Origin: Tenrec ecaudatus
Lineage: Eukaryota; Chordata; Mammalia; Afrosoricida; Tenrecidae
Length of the DNA: 64,000 nt
Reading direction: 5' to 3'
Assembly: GCF_050624435.1 (NCBI RefSeq)
Contig: NC_134539.1
Span: 142,200,025 to 142,264,024 of the forward strand
The translations under genes and the position numbers were made by a program. This document shows, piece by piece, positions 56,272 through 61,560 of the stretch. Under the pieces are notes generated by a model, which saw nothing but the letters and a program-made list of their open reading frames with translations, was not told where the DNA came from and made no database searches. The first letter of the stretch is position 1, and every line of letters begins with the position of its first letter.

Positions 56272-56498
56272 AAAACCATAAAGAATTCAGGCACGGGTCT
56301 GGTCTCCTCTCTGAGGACCAAGCCTAGTGAACCGCAAATCCTTACCTGCTCCCTGGAGAGCCAACGTCTTCGCCAGCAGCTGCGGTTTCTGTCTGCTTCC
56401 ATCCCCCGACACCCTCGGGCTCTGCCTTTCGGGGCTGACAGTCATTCTCCCCAGGCTTGGCCTCCTCTTCTTGGATAAAAGCTGTGGTGCCCGCGCTG
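19254..56498 (-). CDS. MARCHF10: MARCHF10 RING-CH E3 ubiquitin ligase, last six coding exons
   Basis: Gene-level entry. In transcript order: 56498-56346, 47954-46625, 36804-36638, 34537-34428, 24184-24071, 19355-19254. Phases agree at every junction and give about 657 codons, roughly residue 150 to the end of human MARCHF10 (808 aa). The match to my knowledge of human MARCHF10 is strong in the RING-CH region and clear elsewhere. Family knowledge: an E3 ubiquitin ligase that lacks the transmembrane helices of most MARCH proteins; in rodents it is reported in elongating spermatids and linked to sperm tail formation. The first roughly 150 residues are not in the window and presumably lie beyond 64000. 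The gene is convergent with MRC2, as in human. No disabling mutation is seen. Confidence 0.95.
21205..21405 (-). mobile_element. AfroSINE, reverse
   Basis: 'agcaatcaagtcaattctga' through 'gaccctatagggaggtgaga' and 'gtttcgaactgctgcactac' to 'cacggcccccagggcgcc'. A near full-length copy, reverse oriented, with diverged box A. Confidence 0.85.
22555..23110 (+). mobile_element. Possible MaLR/LTR-type remnant
   Basis: It begins 'tgttgtgggttgaactgtgt', as several mammalian MaLR-type LTRs do, and ends near 'gaatacatttctgttgatta' and 'agagaactacagcag', resembling their 3' part. The middle is unfamiliar. It may be a composite of two repeats. Confidence 0.4.
23585..23770 (-). mobile_element. AfroSINE, reverse
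   Basis: 'gccagcaagtcaattcccac' to 'gtttccgagatgtaac', 'ggttttgaacggctgacctt' and 'cataaccactctgccaccac'. A diverged full-length reverse copy in the MARCHF10 last intron. Confidence 0.85.
24071..24184 (-). CDS. MARCHF10: MARCHF10 exon after the RING-CH domain
   Basis: Acceptor 'catgtgtag' on the - strand, donor GTAAGT at 24070-24065. 38 codons: [20 protein letters not shown], then [10 protein letters not shown], virtually identical to human, and FGAAGRQR where human has HNQVERER. A second AG six bases further in ('gcacag') would drop Ala-Gln; I chose the upstream one because it restores the human AQNEL sequence. The hydrophobic [10 protein letters not shown] stretch is short and sits in a likely helical segment. 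Confidence 0.93.
24665..25110 (+). mobile_element. MaLR-like LTR or similar ancient repeat
   Basis: Starts 'gttgtggggctgaatgctgg', continues 'gccttgtttgggggtaaaac', 'gcaattaaggatcttgagag', 'ctcaaatccaatgacacatc' and 'gaccc...cttatgagg', and ends near 'ttctggccttcagtatccaa'. This order matches a common old mammalian repeat with LTR-like ends. The exact family is unsure. A reverse AfroSINE follows at once. Confidence 0.55.
25120..25300 (-). mobile_element. AfroSINE, reverse
   Basis: 'accatcgagttggttctgag' to 'tctttacaggagcaaacagc', 'ggtgggtttgagccactgac' and 'gtgccgccagggcgccc'. A full-length diverged copy. A forward partial copy follows at about 25345-25470. Confidence 0.88.
26400..26595 (-). 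mobile_element. AfroSINE, reverse
   Basis: 'cactgccatcgagtcaattc' through 'atagcgaccccatggactga' and 'ggtgggtttgaactgctgac' to 'tagcagcccaacgtgtaacc'. One of the better preserved copies. Confidence 0.92.
29485..29545 (+). repeat. MIR 3' fragment
   Basis: 'gggtctgacctacagtaagc' followed by 'actcggcaagtgtttgcag' matches the MIR end 'cctggcacatagtaagcgctcaataaatgtt' in diverged form. Short, so moderate confidence. Confidence 0.5.
29930..29955. repeat. (CA)n microsatellite
   Basis: A pure CA run of about 13 units in the MARCHF10 intron. Likely length-polymorphic. Confidence 0.95.
33180..33385 (+). mobile_element. AfroSINE, forward
   Basis: Starts 'ggagccctggtggtgggcat', has the box-B-like 'gcccgttcaaaaccaccagc' and the 'gtgggagaaacacggggctt' middle, and ends 'caggagtcggcatggactcg'. 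The canonical layout shows the tRNA-derived head, the unrelated middle and the conserved end in order. Confidence 0.93.
33838..33962 (-). mobile_element. AfroSINE fragment, reverse
   Basis: 'tctttatgggagcagatggc' to 'gatgggtttgaacctgcaac' and 'atcgctgtgccatcagaact'. The 5' two thirds of the element only. Confidence 0.7.
34120..34262 (-). mobile_element. AfroSINE fragment, reverse
   Basis: 'ctgccaaaccgattccagct', 'gtttccaaggctgtcagtct', 'gagcagagagcctcatcttt' and 'gaactgccaacctttcggtt'. It ends about 165 bp from the RING-CH exon at 34428. Confidence 0.8.
34428..34537 (-). CDS. MARCHF10: MARCHF10 exon, end of RING-CH domain
   Basis: Acceptor 'ctaatttaag' and donor GTAAGA on the - strand. It completes a Gly codon, then encodes 36 codons: [36 protein letters not shown]. 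The CEMC pair supplies the last two zinc-binding cysteines of the C4HC3 RING-CH finger begun in the previous exon. Family knowledge: the finger recruits the ubiquitin-loaded E2. Changes from human (ALLIDRED for GLLVDLGD) are outside the metal ligands. Confidence 0.96.
34538..36637 (-). other. MARCHF10 intron (2.1 kb)
   Basis: The intron splitting the RING-CH domain. It has a short CA run at about 34916-34931 and otherwise GC-variable single-copy DNA. I saw no repeat or exon in 35050-36640 that I can name. Confidence 0.7.
36638..36804 (-). CDS. MARCHF10: MARCHF10 exon, RING-CH domain core
   Basis: Acceptor 'ttccatttag' and donor GTAGGT on the - strand; phase 2 in, phase 1 out. 55 full codons: [53 protein letters not shown]. 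Zinc ligands are visible as CRIC, CGC and H-x2-C (HHEC), with CEMC in the next exon, giving the C4HC3 RING-CH order with the family spacing of seven residues between CGC and the His. The acidic [11 protein letters not shown] lead-in is as in human. All ligands are intact, so ligase activity is expected. Confidence 0.97.
36977..37130 (-). mobile_element. AfroSINE fragment, reverse
   Basis: 'aggaccctataggatggagc', 'ctgcaaatctttacagaggc' and 'ctggccttaaggttagctcc'. The conserved-end portion and the promoter head are both degraded. Confidence 0.8.
37150..37352 (-). mobile_element. AfroSINE, reverse, with A-rich start
   Basis: An A-rich tract followed by 'ccttccgactcacagcaaca', 'gggagtttccgaggctggac', 'tttacgggagtagaaagccc', 'gatttcgaactgtggacctt' and 'tcaccagagttc'. 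A nearly complete copy next to the previous one. Confidence 0.9.
37800..37975 (-). mobile_element. AfroSINE, reverse, diverged
   Basis: 'actggttgctatggactcag' to 'gattggagtagaacggtgct', 'ggtttccatagctgagtgtt' and 'ttccgaggcgcctctgggag'. Recognisable by order of blocks; one of the more diverged copies. Confidence 0.65.
38172..38992. mobile_element. Tigger (pogo-type) DNA transposon remnant
   Basis: The left end 'cagtgctccacatcatcgga' and the right end 'gaacggattaatccattttc' ... 'ggttccgttgta' resemble the inverted termini of mammalian Tigger elements. The interior has a broken coding remnant with a stretch reading [11 protein letters not shown], similar to the C-terminal part of Tigger transposases. 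At about 820 bp it is an internally deleted, long-dead copy. Confidence 0.7.
39000..39240 (+). mobile_element. Probable solo-LTR 3' part
   Basis: A TATA-like 'gagtataaaatc' (about 39110), a GC-rich segment 'gggtccccgctgcagcgggc', then 'gcaaataaactccatttgcc' with an AATAAA signal, and soon after an A-rich stretch. This arrangement is that of an LTR promoter, R region and poly(A) signal. The family is not identified, and no retroviral coding part is seen nearby. Confidence 0.4.
39850..40030 (-). mobile_element. AfroSINE fragment inside L1, reverse
   Basis: 'aaccaagttgtcatggagtt' with 'attctgcctcatggcagccc' and 'ggtgccccatcggaatctac' resembles the conserved end of AfroSINE in reverse, sitting in L1 sequence. 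Diverged. Confidence 0.55.
41386..41411. repeat. (TC)n / poly(T) simple repeat
   Basis: 'tctctctctctctcttttttttt' inside the L1 fragment. Confidence 0.9.
42405..42600 (+). mobile_element. AfroSINE, forward (first of three)
   Basis: 'ggaaccctggtggtgtagtg', 'ggtcagcagttcaaaaccac', 'gttctactctgtcccgtgaa' and 'gcttcgactcgaaggcagtg'. The first of three forward copies lying head to tail between 42405 and 43000. Confidence 0.93.
42623..42795 (+). mobile_element. AfroSINE, forward (second of three)
   Basis: 'cctgtagtggttatgtgatg', 'ggtcggcagtttgaaaccac', 'gagggagaaagactgggctt' and 'ctatgagtcagcggtgacct'. It ends in 'gttttggggttttttttgtg'. Confidence 0.93.
42805..43002 (+). mobile_element. AfroSINE, forward (third of three)
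   Basis: 'ttgtggcctagcggttaagt', 'aaggccaccagtttgaaacc', 'cacgtcaaggctgacagtct' and 'tgaaggtggtgagttttgtt'. It joins directly onto the T-rich tail of the preceding copy. Confidence 0.9.
43687..43936 (+). mobile_element. SPIN-type non-autonomous hAT transposon
   Basis: The left terminus 'cagaggttctcaaccttcct' and the right sequence 'ggttgagaaccgctg' (43857-43871), with 'aaagggtcgttcgaccccca' and 'aggggtcgcgacac' before it, match the SPIN non-autonomous hAT elements known from tenrec, bats, bushbaby and rodents. Flanking octamers CTCTAAAG (43679-43686) and CTCCAAAG (43937-43944) look like the 8-bp hAT target duplication with one change. A second terminus-like 'ggttgagaatcgctg' (43922-43936) forms the outer right end. 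No transposase is encoded. Confidence 0.9.
43950..44142 (+). mobile_element. AfroSINE, forward
   Basis: 'gagtcctcgggtggcgtcca', 'ctggcagttcaaagtcaccc', 'gcagcagttctacgctgaac' and 'ccaggaatcagaatcaacta'. Immediately right of the SPIN element. Confidence 0.85.
44390..45100 (-). mobile_element. L1 3' end, reverse (afrotherian-type)
   Basis: A T-rich start, 'gaccatttcattaggggcta', 'gttgtacagtcgccccccgt', 'tccgtccctcacttagggtg' and long CT-rich strings suggest a reversed L1 3' UTR. The family name is uncertain. It has no open frame. Confidence 0.5.
45482..45498. repeat. Poly(C) tract
   Basis: A run of about 14 C broken by one G. No function is visible. Confidence 0.9.
46150..46182. repeat. (AAAC)n microsatellite
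   Basis: 'acaaacaaacaaacaagcaa' and onward: an imperfect CAAA repeat in the MARCHF10 intron. Confidence 0.9.
46230..46345 (+). mobile_element. AfroSINE 3' fragment, forward
   Basis: 'gggggctgtctgtctactct', 'cacagtttcagaaactcaga'-like, 'gcagttctcccctgtcctgt' and 'cagcactgacccgatgg'. The second half of the element only, about 280 bp before the large MARCHF10 exon. Confidence 0.75.
46625..47954 (-). CDS. MARCHF10: MARCHF10 large central exon
   Basis: Acceptor 'ttttctcggtgcag' and donor GTGAGG on the - strand; 1330 bp, 442 full codons, phase 1 in and phase 2 out. It starts [11 protein letters not shown]...[11 protein letters not shown], aligned with human TKLKRPNQERR, and includes [51 protein letters not shown] and [16 protein letters not shown], all with clear human counterparts. 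It ends [10 protein letters not shown]. The region is rich in Ser, Pro, Arg and Glu, of low complexity, and probably disordered; no catalytic domain is visible. The open frame continues without a stop 262 bp upstream of the acceptor, to 48216. Confidence 0.96.
48280..48612 (-). mobile_element. Lineage L1 3' end, reverse
   Basis: 'aactgggggctcatagcatt', 'caattgtgcaaagcacattt', 'ctctccacttaagcccctgc', 'catgaacccttgataattta' and 'tgttgtccatcccccaggga' form a well preserved repeat that I recall as common in tenrec-type genomes. It starts T-rich (a reversed poly-A tail). No open frame. Confidence 0.6.
48885..49077 (-). mobile_element. AfroSINE, reverse
   Basis: 'cattgccatcaagtcaattc', 'gggaactgcccccttgggtt', 'ggttgaaccaccgacctttc' and 'accactgcgcccccagggct'. 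Near full-length and well preserved. Confidence 0.93.
49310..49465 (-). repeat. MIR SINE, reverse
   Basis: 'aatgagggacccaagactta', 'caaggcacctgcccaagagc', 'tgaacccaggcctgcctcac' and 'tgctcttaaccactatctt' match the reversed MIR core and head. Confidence 0.8.
49829..49848. repeat. Poly(T) tract
   Basis: 'tttctttttttttttttttt', flanked by a short direct repeat 'aggttacactttc' on both sides (about 49820-49831 and 49850-49863). This hints at a tiny insertion with a poly-A tail. Confidence 0.8.
49930..50180 (+). mobile_element. L1 3' end, forward
   Basis: 'aatcccagataggtaaatct', 'aggggtatgccaggacaggc', 'gaagaaaatgtgctaaaatt' and 'ttctatgccaataaaactgt' form an L1-like 3' end closing with an AATAAA. 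A related end occurs at about 4990-5070 in the MRC2 intron. Confidence 0.55.
50393..50885 (+). mobile_element. Lineage-specific dispersed repeat, copy 2
   Basis: 'tctgggtagactagcaacac' through 'aaaacattccagcccagtac', 'atatgtccgatacctatcta' and 'cacgaaacacatgcaatgac' to 'ctcactcaagttgacaggag'. Homologous over its length to 11652-12140 and in the same orientation. Starts 'tgttagtctgg'. The interior differs by small indels from copy 1. Confidence 0.78.
51195..51348 (+). mobile_element. AfroSINE, forward, shortened
   Basis: 'ctgccctggtggccctgtgg', 'ggtcagtagttcaaatccac' and 'gcgtcatcatggatcgaatg'. It lacks part of the middle. Confidence 0.8.
52935..53127 (-). mobile_element. AfroSINE, reverse
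   Basis: 'accctctaggaccaagtaaa', 'gtttccaaggttgtgaatct', 'ggctggtaggtttgaaccac' and 'catgtgcccccagggctcct'. A full-length copy. Confidence 0.92.
53160..53830. mobile_element. L1 3' region fragment
   Basis: 'agtgaaattgctgggtcaga', 'tgccaaagtcctttccagac', 'tgcccctccccaccagtatt' and 'cttattgattgccaagagtt' recall a family of old L1M 3' ends. Orientation was not determined. A methionine-initiated frame here is not a gene. Confidence 0.5.
53850..53958 (+). mobile_element. AfroSINE 3' fragment, forward
   Basis: 'gaagacgaggctgtctcaga', 'ggtccgtcacgagtcagcat' and 'cgacgccatggcagtgggtc'. The end part of the element only. Confidence 0.75.
54295..54400 (-). repeat. MIR fragment, reverse
   Basis: 'ctgtaccaggtgccggacag', 'cacattatctcactgcttta' and 'ggtggatctcctcatcc'. 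Diverged. Confidence 0.6.
54620..54806 (+). mobile_element. AfroSINE, forward
   Basis: 'aaggtcggcagtttgaaacc', 'acaaagacggcgctttgtac', 'cagttctactctgtcctata' and 'cactatgagttggcattaac'. The head is truncated. Confidence 0.92.
54825..55012 (+). mobile_element. AfroSINE, forward
   Basis: 'ggggttctggtggtgcagtt', 'gtgggcagttcaagcccgcc' and 'gtgagttggcgtcaacttga'. Directly follows another forward copy. Confidence 0.92.
56237..56269. repeat. (CA)n microsatellite
   Basis: About 16 CA units, pure, 77 bp downstream (in transcript sense) of the MARCHF10 exon ending at 56346. Intronic. Confidence 0.95.
56346..56498 (-). CDS. MARCHF10: MARCHF10 exon, N-terminal disordered region
   Basis: Donor GTAAGG on the - strand; the acceptor is a tandem CAGCAG (NAGNAG), so the start is 56498 or 56495. 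50 codons: [40 protein letters not shown], aligned with human QAPMVLLRKRKPNLRRFTVS-PESHSPRASGDRSRQK. Basic and Ser/Pro-rich, probably disordered. It leaves in phase 1 into the 1.33-kb exon, completing the Asp of GAD. It is the first MARCHF10 exon found in this window; the N-terminal exons are not visible to 64000. Confidence 0.9.
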
Positions 56499-56634
56499 CT
56501 GGAAGGTGCAAACTCTTTTCAATAATTAATGTTTACAGGCAACAGTCTTCCGTATAGAGAGCGCTCACGGGGCCCAGCCGTGGAGGAGGCAGGTAAGGGA
56601 ATGGGCCTTGGCGTCTAAGAAAGGCTAGATCCAA

Positions 56635-56720
56635 AGCTGGGTGGGCTGGGGCAGATGACTTCATCTCTCAGGGCCTCAGTTTCCCCACCTGTTACACACC
56701 TCCTTGTCATGTTGTCATGC
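56635..56720 (+). repeat. MIR fragment
   Basis: 'cagatgacttcatctctcag' followed by 'ggcctcagtttccccacctg' is the MIR core, forward. Confidence 0.75.
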
Positions 56721-57289
56721 CTACTACACCATGCTGCTGGGAGGACGCTGCCTGTTACCCACTGGCCCCAGTCATCACTGTTGACGAGCATGACGTCACA
56801 GGGTCCACAGCAGTCTTGCCTTTTGCTAAGAACTTTCTAGCTTTCGGCGTATAGGCGTTGGGATGGACCTGCTTGTAACTCTGCCTGGAGCCCTCTACAG
56901 CTCTACCCACGCATTGGAGTCACGTGATATTTCGACCCCGCCTGTTTATGTAGCATTGTTTTTTGGTAGCATTCTTTATTAGCAGTAACCACGGCACACA
57001 GAGGGTTCTAAGCGCCACGGGGGAGGAGGCGGGGCACACACCACCTCTCTCGTCCCTGAGCAAGGATGACACGCTCCCAGCGGACAGGAGTGGGAGTGCT
57101 ACGGTGGATCGTGTTTCCCAATGAATATTTAAAAAAAATTTTTTTGACCAGTTGGATTGAGTTGATAATTGGTATGATATCCTCTCAAAATTTTCTCTTC
57201 ACGTGTAGTAAGTGTGAGGACAAAAAGAAAAAGTGAGTGCACGTGAGCACGGGAAACGATTTCAGTGATATCCGTGCATCGCTACCAAG

Positions 57290-57488
57290 CATTGGGTCCA
57301 CCCCAAACCGAGCCCATAGCCATAGAATCAACTCCTAGGAACCGTGGCCTCGCCTGTCAGTGTGTCCAGGGCTACAAATCATTGTGGAAGCAGACTGCCA
57401 CGCCCTCTTCCCACGGAGCAGTTGGTGGGTTTGGACCACCCACCTTCTGAGGAGCGCTTTACCCATGGTGCCACCAGGGCTCCTCGTT
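57290..57488 (-). mobile_element. AfroSINE, reverse
   Basis: 'agccatagaatcaactccta', 'gggctacaaatcattgtgga', 'ttggtgggtttggaccaccc' and 'atggtgccaccagggctcct'. Full length. Confidence 0.9.
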
Positions 57489-58934
57489 GGCTTCACAAAG
57501 CAGTCAAACTGGAACTGTGGACTGAATACCCCGAGCGCGCGTGGGTGACTTCTCCCCTCCTGGAGCATCCTCTTCGTGTGGCCAGAAGGCAACACAGGGT
57601 CAATCTGGACAGGCTTCCTGAGCGAGGGGTGGGAGAGTCACCATTCTTGACACTTGGGGACAACTGGATTTATGTCCCTGAGAGAAAGTGGCGGTTGCCC
57701 AAATGAGTCTCACCCAAATCCCAGGAAGGGGTCACAGTGCTGGTTGGCAGCCCAGGATACTGCCAAAGAGGTGAGGCAGCGGGCTCTGTGGGCCAGAGAG
57801 GCTCCTGATCCCCAGAAAGCTTACTAAAATGAGGGGAGCTAACAGCGGCGATGGCTCTGGTTGAGGGCAAGTTGGCGGTGCCCAGCGAGGTCGTGAGAGT
57901 GACTAGAAAGGAGAGAGAGAGTGACGCTGTCTGCCAGAGGCGAATAGCTTCTTTGAAGGCTGTGCCGGTGGTGATGAGACATGAGTTCCCGGACCGAGAC
58001 AGAGGAGAGTGAGAGAGAGCAGGATCAAGTGCTTTCCAGGAAGGGACACACTACCTTCTTAGCACCCAGCATTTCATTCCCCAAATCCCTCGGCTGCTCC
58101 CTCGTCATCTGACAAGTGGAAAGTCTTCCTGATAGCTCGTTTCCCCGCTAGCGCTCAGAAAAGTCCCTAAGGAGGAAGCAGTGGGATTCTGATTGACTGA
58201 GGAACAAACAGGGACAGGTTTGAGATTCTGGCCAAGTCAGCATCTGCAATCCTGGTTTTACAAGGACTGCATTCTAATTTTCAGGAGGATGTCCAGCAAG
58301 ATTAGTGATTATACTTTACGTTGTCCACCCTTGGGGGTGAGGGGTGGGGGAAATCTTCTCTCCTAGAAACTGTTCTTCAGTCAGCACCAGACAGAGGCCC
58401 TTCAGGGTCTGTTCCTAATCTTAAGTCCACCAAGTCCGTTCTGACTCTACTCTGGTTGGAGCACTTACTTACTGTGAGGATTCAAATGTTCTATAATTGC
58501 TTAATGCCCCATCTGTTTTCTCTCCAACAAAACTGCCAACCCCTTAAGGATGGGCACCAGCTCATACCCAGTGTGTGTTCCTTACCAAAATCAATTGCCC
58601 AGTGATAACATGGATAGCTTTGAGGAAATGCATTCAGTTGAAATTATGAGTGTATCCAAAACACGAACAATTCCTTTATTGTGTAAGAGATCCAAGAGGG
58701 CTTGAAAGAAGAGATTATTTAGTTTCCCTTTTCTTGTTCAAAAAACTCCTTTCTTCAAAGCATTCGATCTCTTTAATGATCTCCAAGACCATTTCTGTGT
58801 CTTCTCTGACCCAAATGCCATCGCACTAAAAATAATGAAGGTGAACAGCGAGAGATTGTTTCACTCAGGCCGGGCAGGAAAGGCCGGGCAGGAAGGAAAC
58901 CACCATTGCTGGTGCATTGCTGGTGCAGGCCGAA

Positions 58935-59060
58935 TCTTCTTACCTTTGGCAATTTGAACCTCAGTCTCTGCAACTGTAAAATGCACATTTTACATTTAAG
59001 CCCTACCTTTCTGGGTATAACAATAATGTGCATAAATGGCCCAACTCAGTGTCTGGTGCG
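58935..59060 (+). repeat. MIR SINE
   Basis: 'atttgaacctcagtctctgc', 'aactgtaaaatgcacatttt', 'aagccctacctttctgggta' and 'caactcagtgtctggtgcgt'. The chance - strand frame across it is not a gene. Confidence 0.7.
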
Positions 59061-59869
59061 TATTAGCGGCGAGAAACCGGCCACTGCTGCTTTTACCACC
59101 AGTGGGCTAACTGTCACAGTAATAATGATGGGGAGTCTGAAGGCACCCCTCTGAAAGAACTAAATTTGACCATAAGCACATTGCACATAGTTCTCACAGG
59201 TTGAGAATAGGTTACTTAGCAGCCTTCATTCCTGTGTAGGTCTTACTGAGTCTATTTTGGGGCCCTTATTTTTTTTAAACCCAAAAGGCAAACAGCAACC
59301 CTCTTTTATTATCTTTTTTTCTCTTTCTTTTCAACAAACACCAGTGTGCCTTTGCTATGCAGTAGTTTGAGGTTCGACAAGAATGAGGGAAGCGTCTTGG
59401 TCCTGACCTTAAAGATGGTAGTGTCTAATTTGGCCACGTGCTTGGCTTCTTCCCTGGGTTCCCCTCTGGATTCTCTGGAAGGTAAACGCTTGTGAAATAG
59501 TCTTTGTTCTCCACGTTCAATCTTGGTTGAAAATGGGGTGACCTAGAGCACACAGTTTGTATGTCTCTAGATTGGAGCACCTCAAACACTCGACTTCTGA
59601 GCCGAGTTCATCTCTCACCCCCCTCCCCCAATAAACCCAACTTCAGACCTTTGAGGCCTTTCTCAAGGAGGCCCTCAGCATGGCATGTTACATAGCTGCA
59701 GGAAAACCAGGCCATATTTACCCGGGAAGAGAACACATAGCTCCTTTTTAGGTAGGGAAGCACTTTGCTTCAACAGAAAAGGAAGGGTGTGTGTTCAGTC
59801 TCATCCCCGGACAGCTCAACGTCCTGACGGGTTGCCCGTGCCTTCTGAGAAGATGGTGATTTCCTGAGT

Positions 59870-60042
59870 CCCCATGTGGTGCCGTCAGTCACTCCACTAA
59901 TGGCCAGACTGGCAGTTTGGACCCACCCAGAGACACCTGGGAGAAAGGTCATGGCCAAGCAAAACACAGGGAGCAGTTTTCCTTTTCTACACACGGGGTT
60001 GCCGTGAGTCGAAATACATCCCAGAGCAACTGTTTTCGTGTT
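59870..60042 (+). mobile_element. AfroSINE, forward, diverged
   Basis: 'catgtggtgccgtcagtcac', 'ctggcagtttggacccaccc', 'gggagcagttttccttttct' and 'gttgccgtgagtcgaaatac'. Confidence 0.75.
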
Positions 60043-60385
60043 TTGTGTTTGGTAGTTGCCTTTGGACAGTATTACAACTCATACCTTCTCCAGTATCTGA
60101 GCTACTAGCAGAGAAGAAAACAAACAAACAAACAAACAAACGGAAGTTTAGATACAACATGTGGGCTTCGGTTCTCTTGGCAACACCGGGGAGCATTGAC
60201 CGAGACTGTGGACTGAGTAGTTAGTTATCCATTTGATCAGGGACAGTAATAACAATAAAGTAGAAATCGCCTATCTATACCAGACCCTGACAACCGGATG
60301 GCGAGGGAGTTAAGGTCATTTAATTGTCTGTTAACTCCATTCACCTGATGGTTGTTCTCTTACATCATTAGCCTGTCTCTCTCTC

Positions 60386-60428
60386 ACACACACACACACA
60401 TGCACACGCACACGCGCACGCGCACACA
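60386..60428. repeat. CA/CG alternating microsatellite
   Basis: 'cacacacacacacacatgca' passes into alternating 'cacgcgcacgcgcacaca', a purine-pyrimidine alternation with Z-DNA potential. Confidence 0.9.
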
Positions 60429-61229
60429 CTTCCTTCTTGATAATATGTGGAAAAGAATGAGAAGGAAGAGAAAATGCCTGAACACCTTGCCGTCACCCAT
60501 ACCAATATTCTGCCTAAGAGTTGATTCCTGAGAAAACGTGTTGCTTCTTTCAGACTGCGGGAAGAGTTACAGCCGAACCCTGAGACGCGGTATCGCCTTG
60601 GTGTAATCGGCAGTTTTCCGTACAATCACAAATAACAGGCCACATCGATTTGCCTCCTTGAGTGTGCTGGAAACATTTGTTGCCTCACATACTCAGAGGA
60701 GATCTTAATGAAAGCTTCATTAGGTACCATAAATATGTTTTACTTTGGAACCCAGCAGGTGGGATTTTTGATTTTTGGAAACGTAGTGCCTAATAAGTAG
60801 GCAAGAAGGGACTGTAAACAGCCGCTGAGCCCTTTCATTCGTCCCTCCTCCGGATGGGGCTTCCCCTCCAGCGTGGGCCTTCAGAATGACCGTGCACACA
60901 TGCATGTGACCACGGGTCTGAGAAGACACAGAAGAGCCTGTTCGGATTCTGGTGGTCACGTTCCAAAGTGTGCCAGACACAGGAGTTAAGAAATCAAATG
61001 AGTCTCGAGAGATGTTGGGATTTTATTAGTCGCTCGCTCCTGTTGTGCTCGAAGGCGGGACCCGAGTGACACGGTGGCTGCTGGCTCGTCTTCCTGCTTC
61101 CCTGCACACACCTCCTGGTACTGTTTGTGGCACTGCCCTCTACCCATCTGTCCCCCTCCTCCTTGCCTCCTGGAAGCCTGAAGTCCCCCTCCCCTGCCTG
61201 TGCTGTGTGTCCCCCCATGGGGGACTTAC

Positions 61230-61560
61230 CACATGAGGTAAATCTTACTGGGCCTTCTGGGGCCAGGCATGCACAGTACAGGGATCTCTCTGGGCGTGGG
61301 ATTAGAGATGGGGAAGTAGCACATGGCTGCTGGGGACTGGGGCACGGGGGCTGGGGAGAAGAAAGGGGTGCTTGTGTAGGAGGGAAAGGAGACTGGGGGG
61401 AGCGAGGTGGAGGGGTGCCGAGCCTTGGGAGGGACGGGTGGCACCAGGGGCAGCAGGAGGCAGGAGTAATTGGTATTAGGCTGCAGGACAGGGGAGAGCG
61501 CAAAGACGGTGCAGTAAGGGGAATATTCAACACAGAACAGGGGGTGCTCGCTGCTGTCAC
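61230..61560 (-). other. Candidate spliced exon, gene unknown
   Basis: On the - strand, a strong tract 'ctctttttcttttgtgcag' precedes 331 bp with a GTAAGT donor directly after. The stretch has no stop in two frames. One has 109 codons, starting DSSEHPLFCVEYSPYCTVFA and including VPPKARHPSTSLPPVSFPSY and ending RRPSKIYLM. The other frame (VTAASTPCSVLNI...) would be phase-compatible with the MARCHF10 exon at 56498, but resembles no part of human MARCHF10. The region is C-rich on this strand, so stops are rare by composition. I do not recognise the protein. It may be an exon of an unassigned or lineage-specific transcript, or chance. Confidence 0.35.

Larger units (their letters stand above)
47955..56345 (-). 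other. MARCHF10 intron (8.4 kb)
   Basis: Repeats: L1 ends (48280-48612, 49930-50180), AfroSINEs (48885-49075, 51195-51345, 52935-53125, 53850-53955, 54620-54805, 54825-55010), a lineage repeat (50393-50885), an L1 3' piece (53160-53830), MIRs (49310-49465, 54295-54400) and a (CA)n run (56237-56269). 51420-52500 and 55020-56200 look single-copy with no recognised exon. Confidence 0.75.

Noticed and set aside
58773..59033. - strand frame ending RFKLPK before a GTAAGA donor, as an upstream MARCHF10 exon
   Set aside because: The sequence is a MIR SINE and does not match human MARCHF10.
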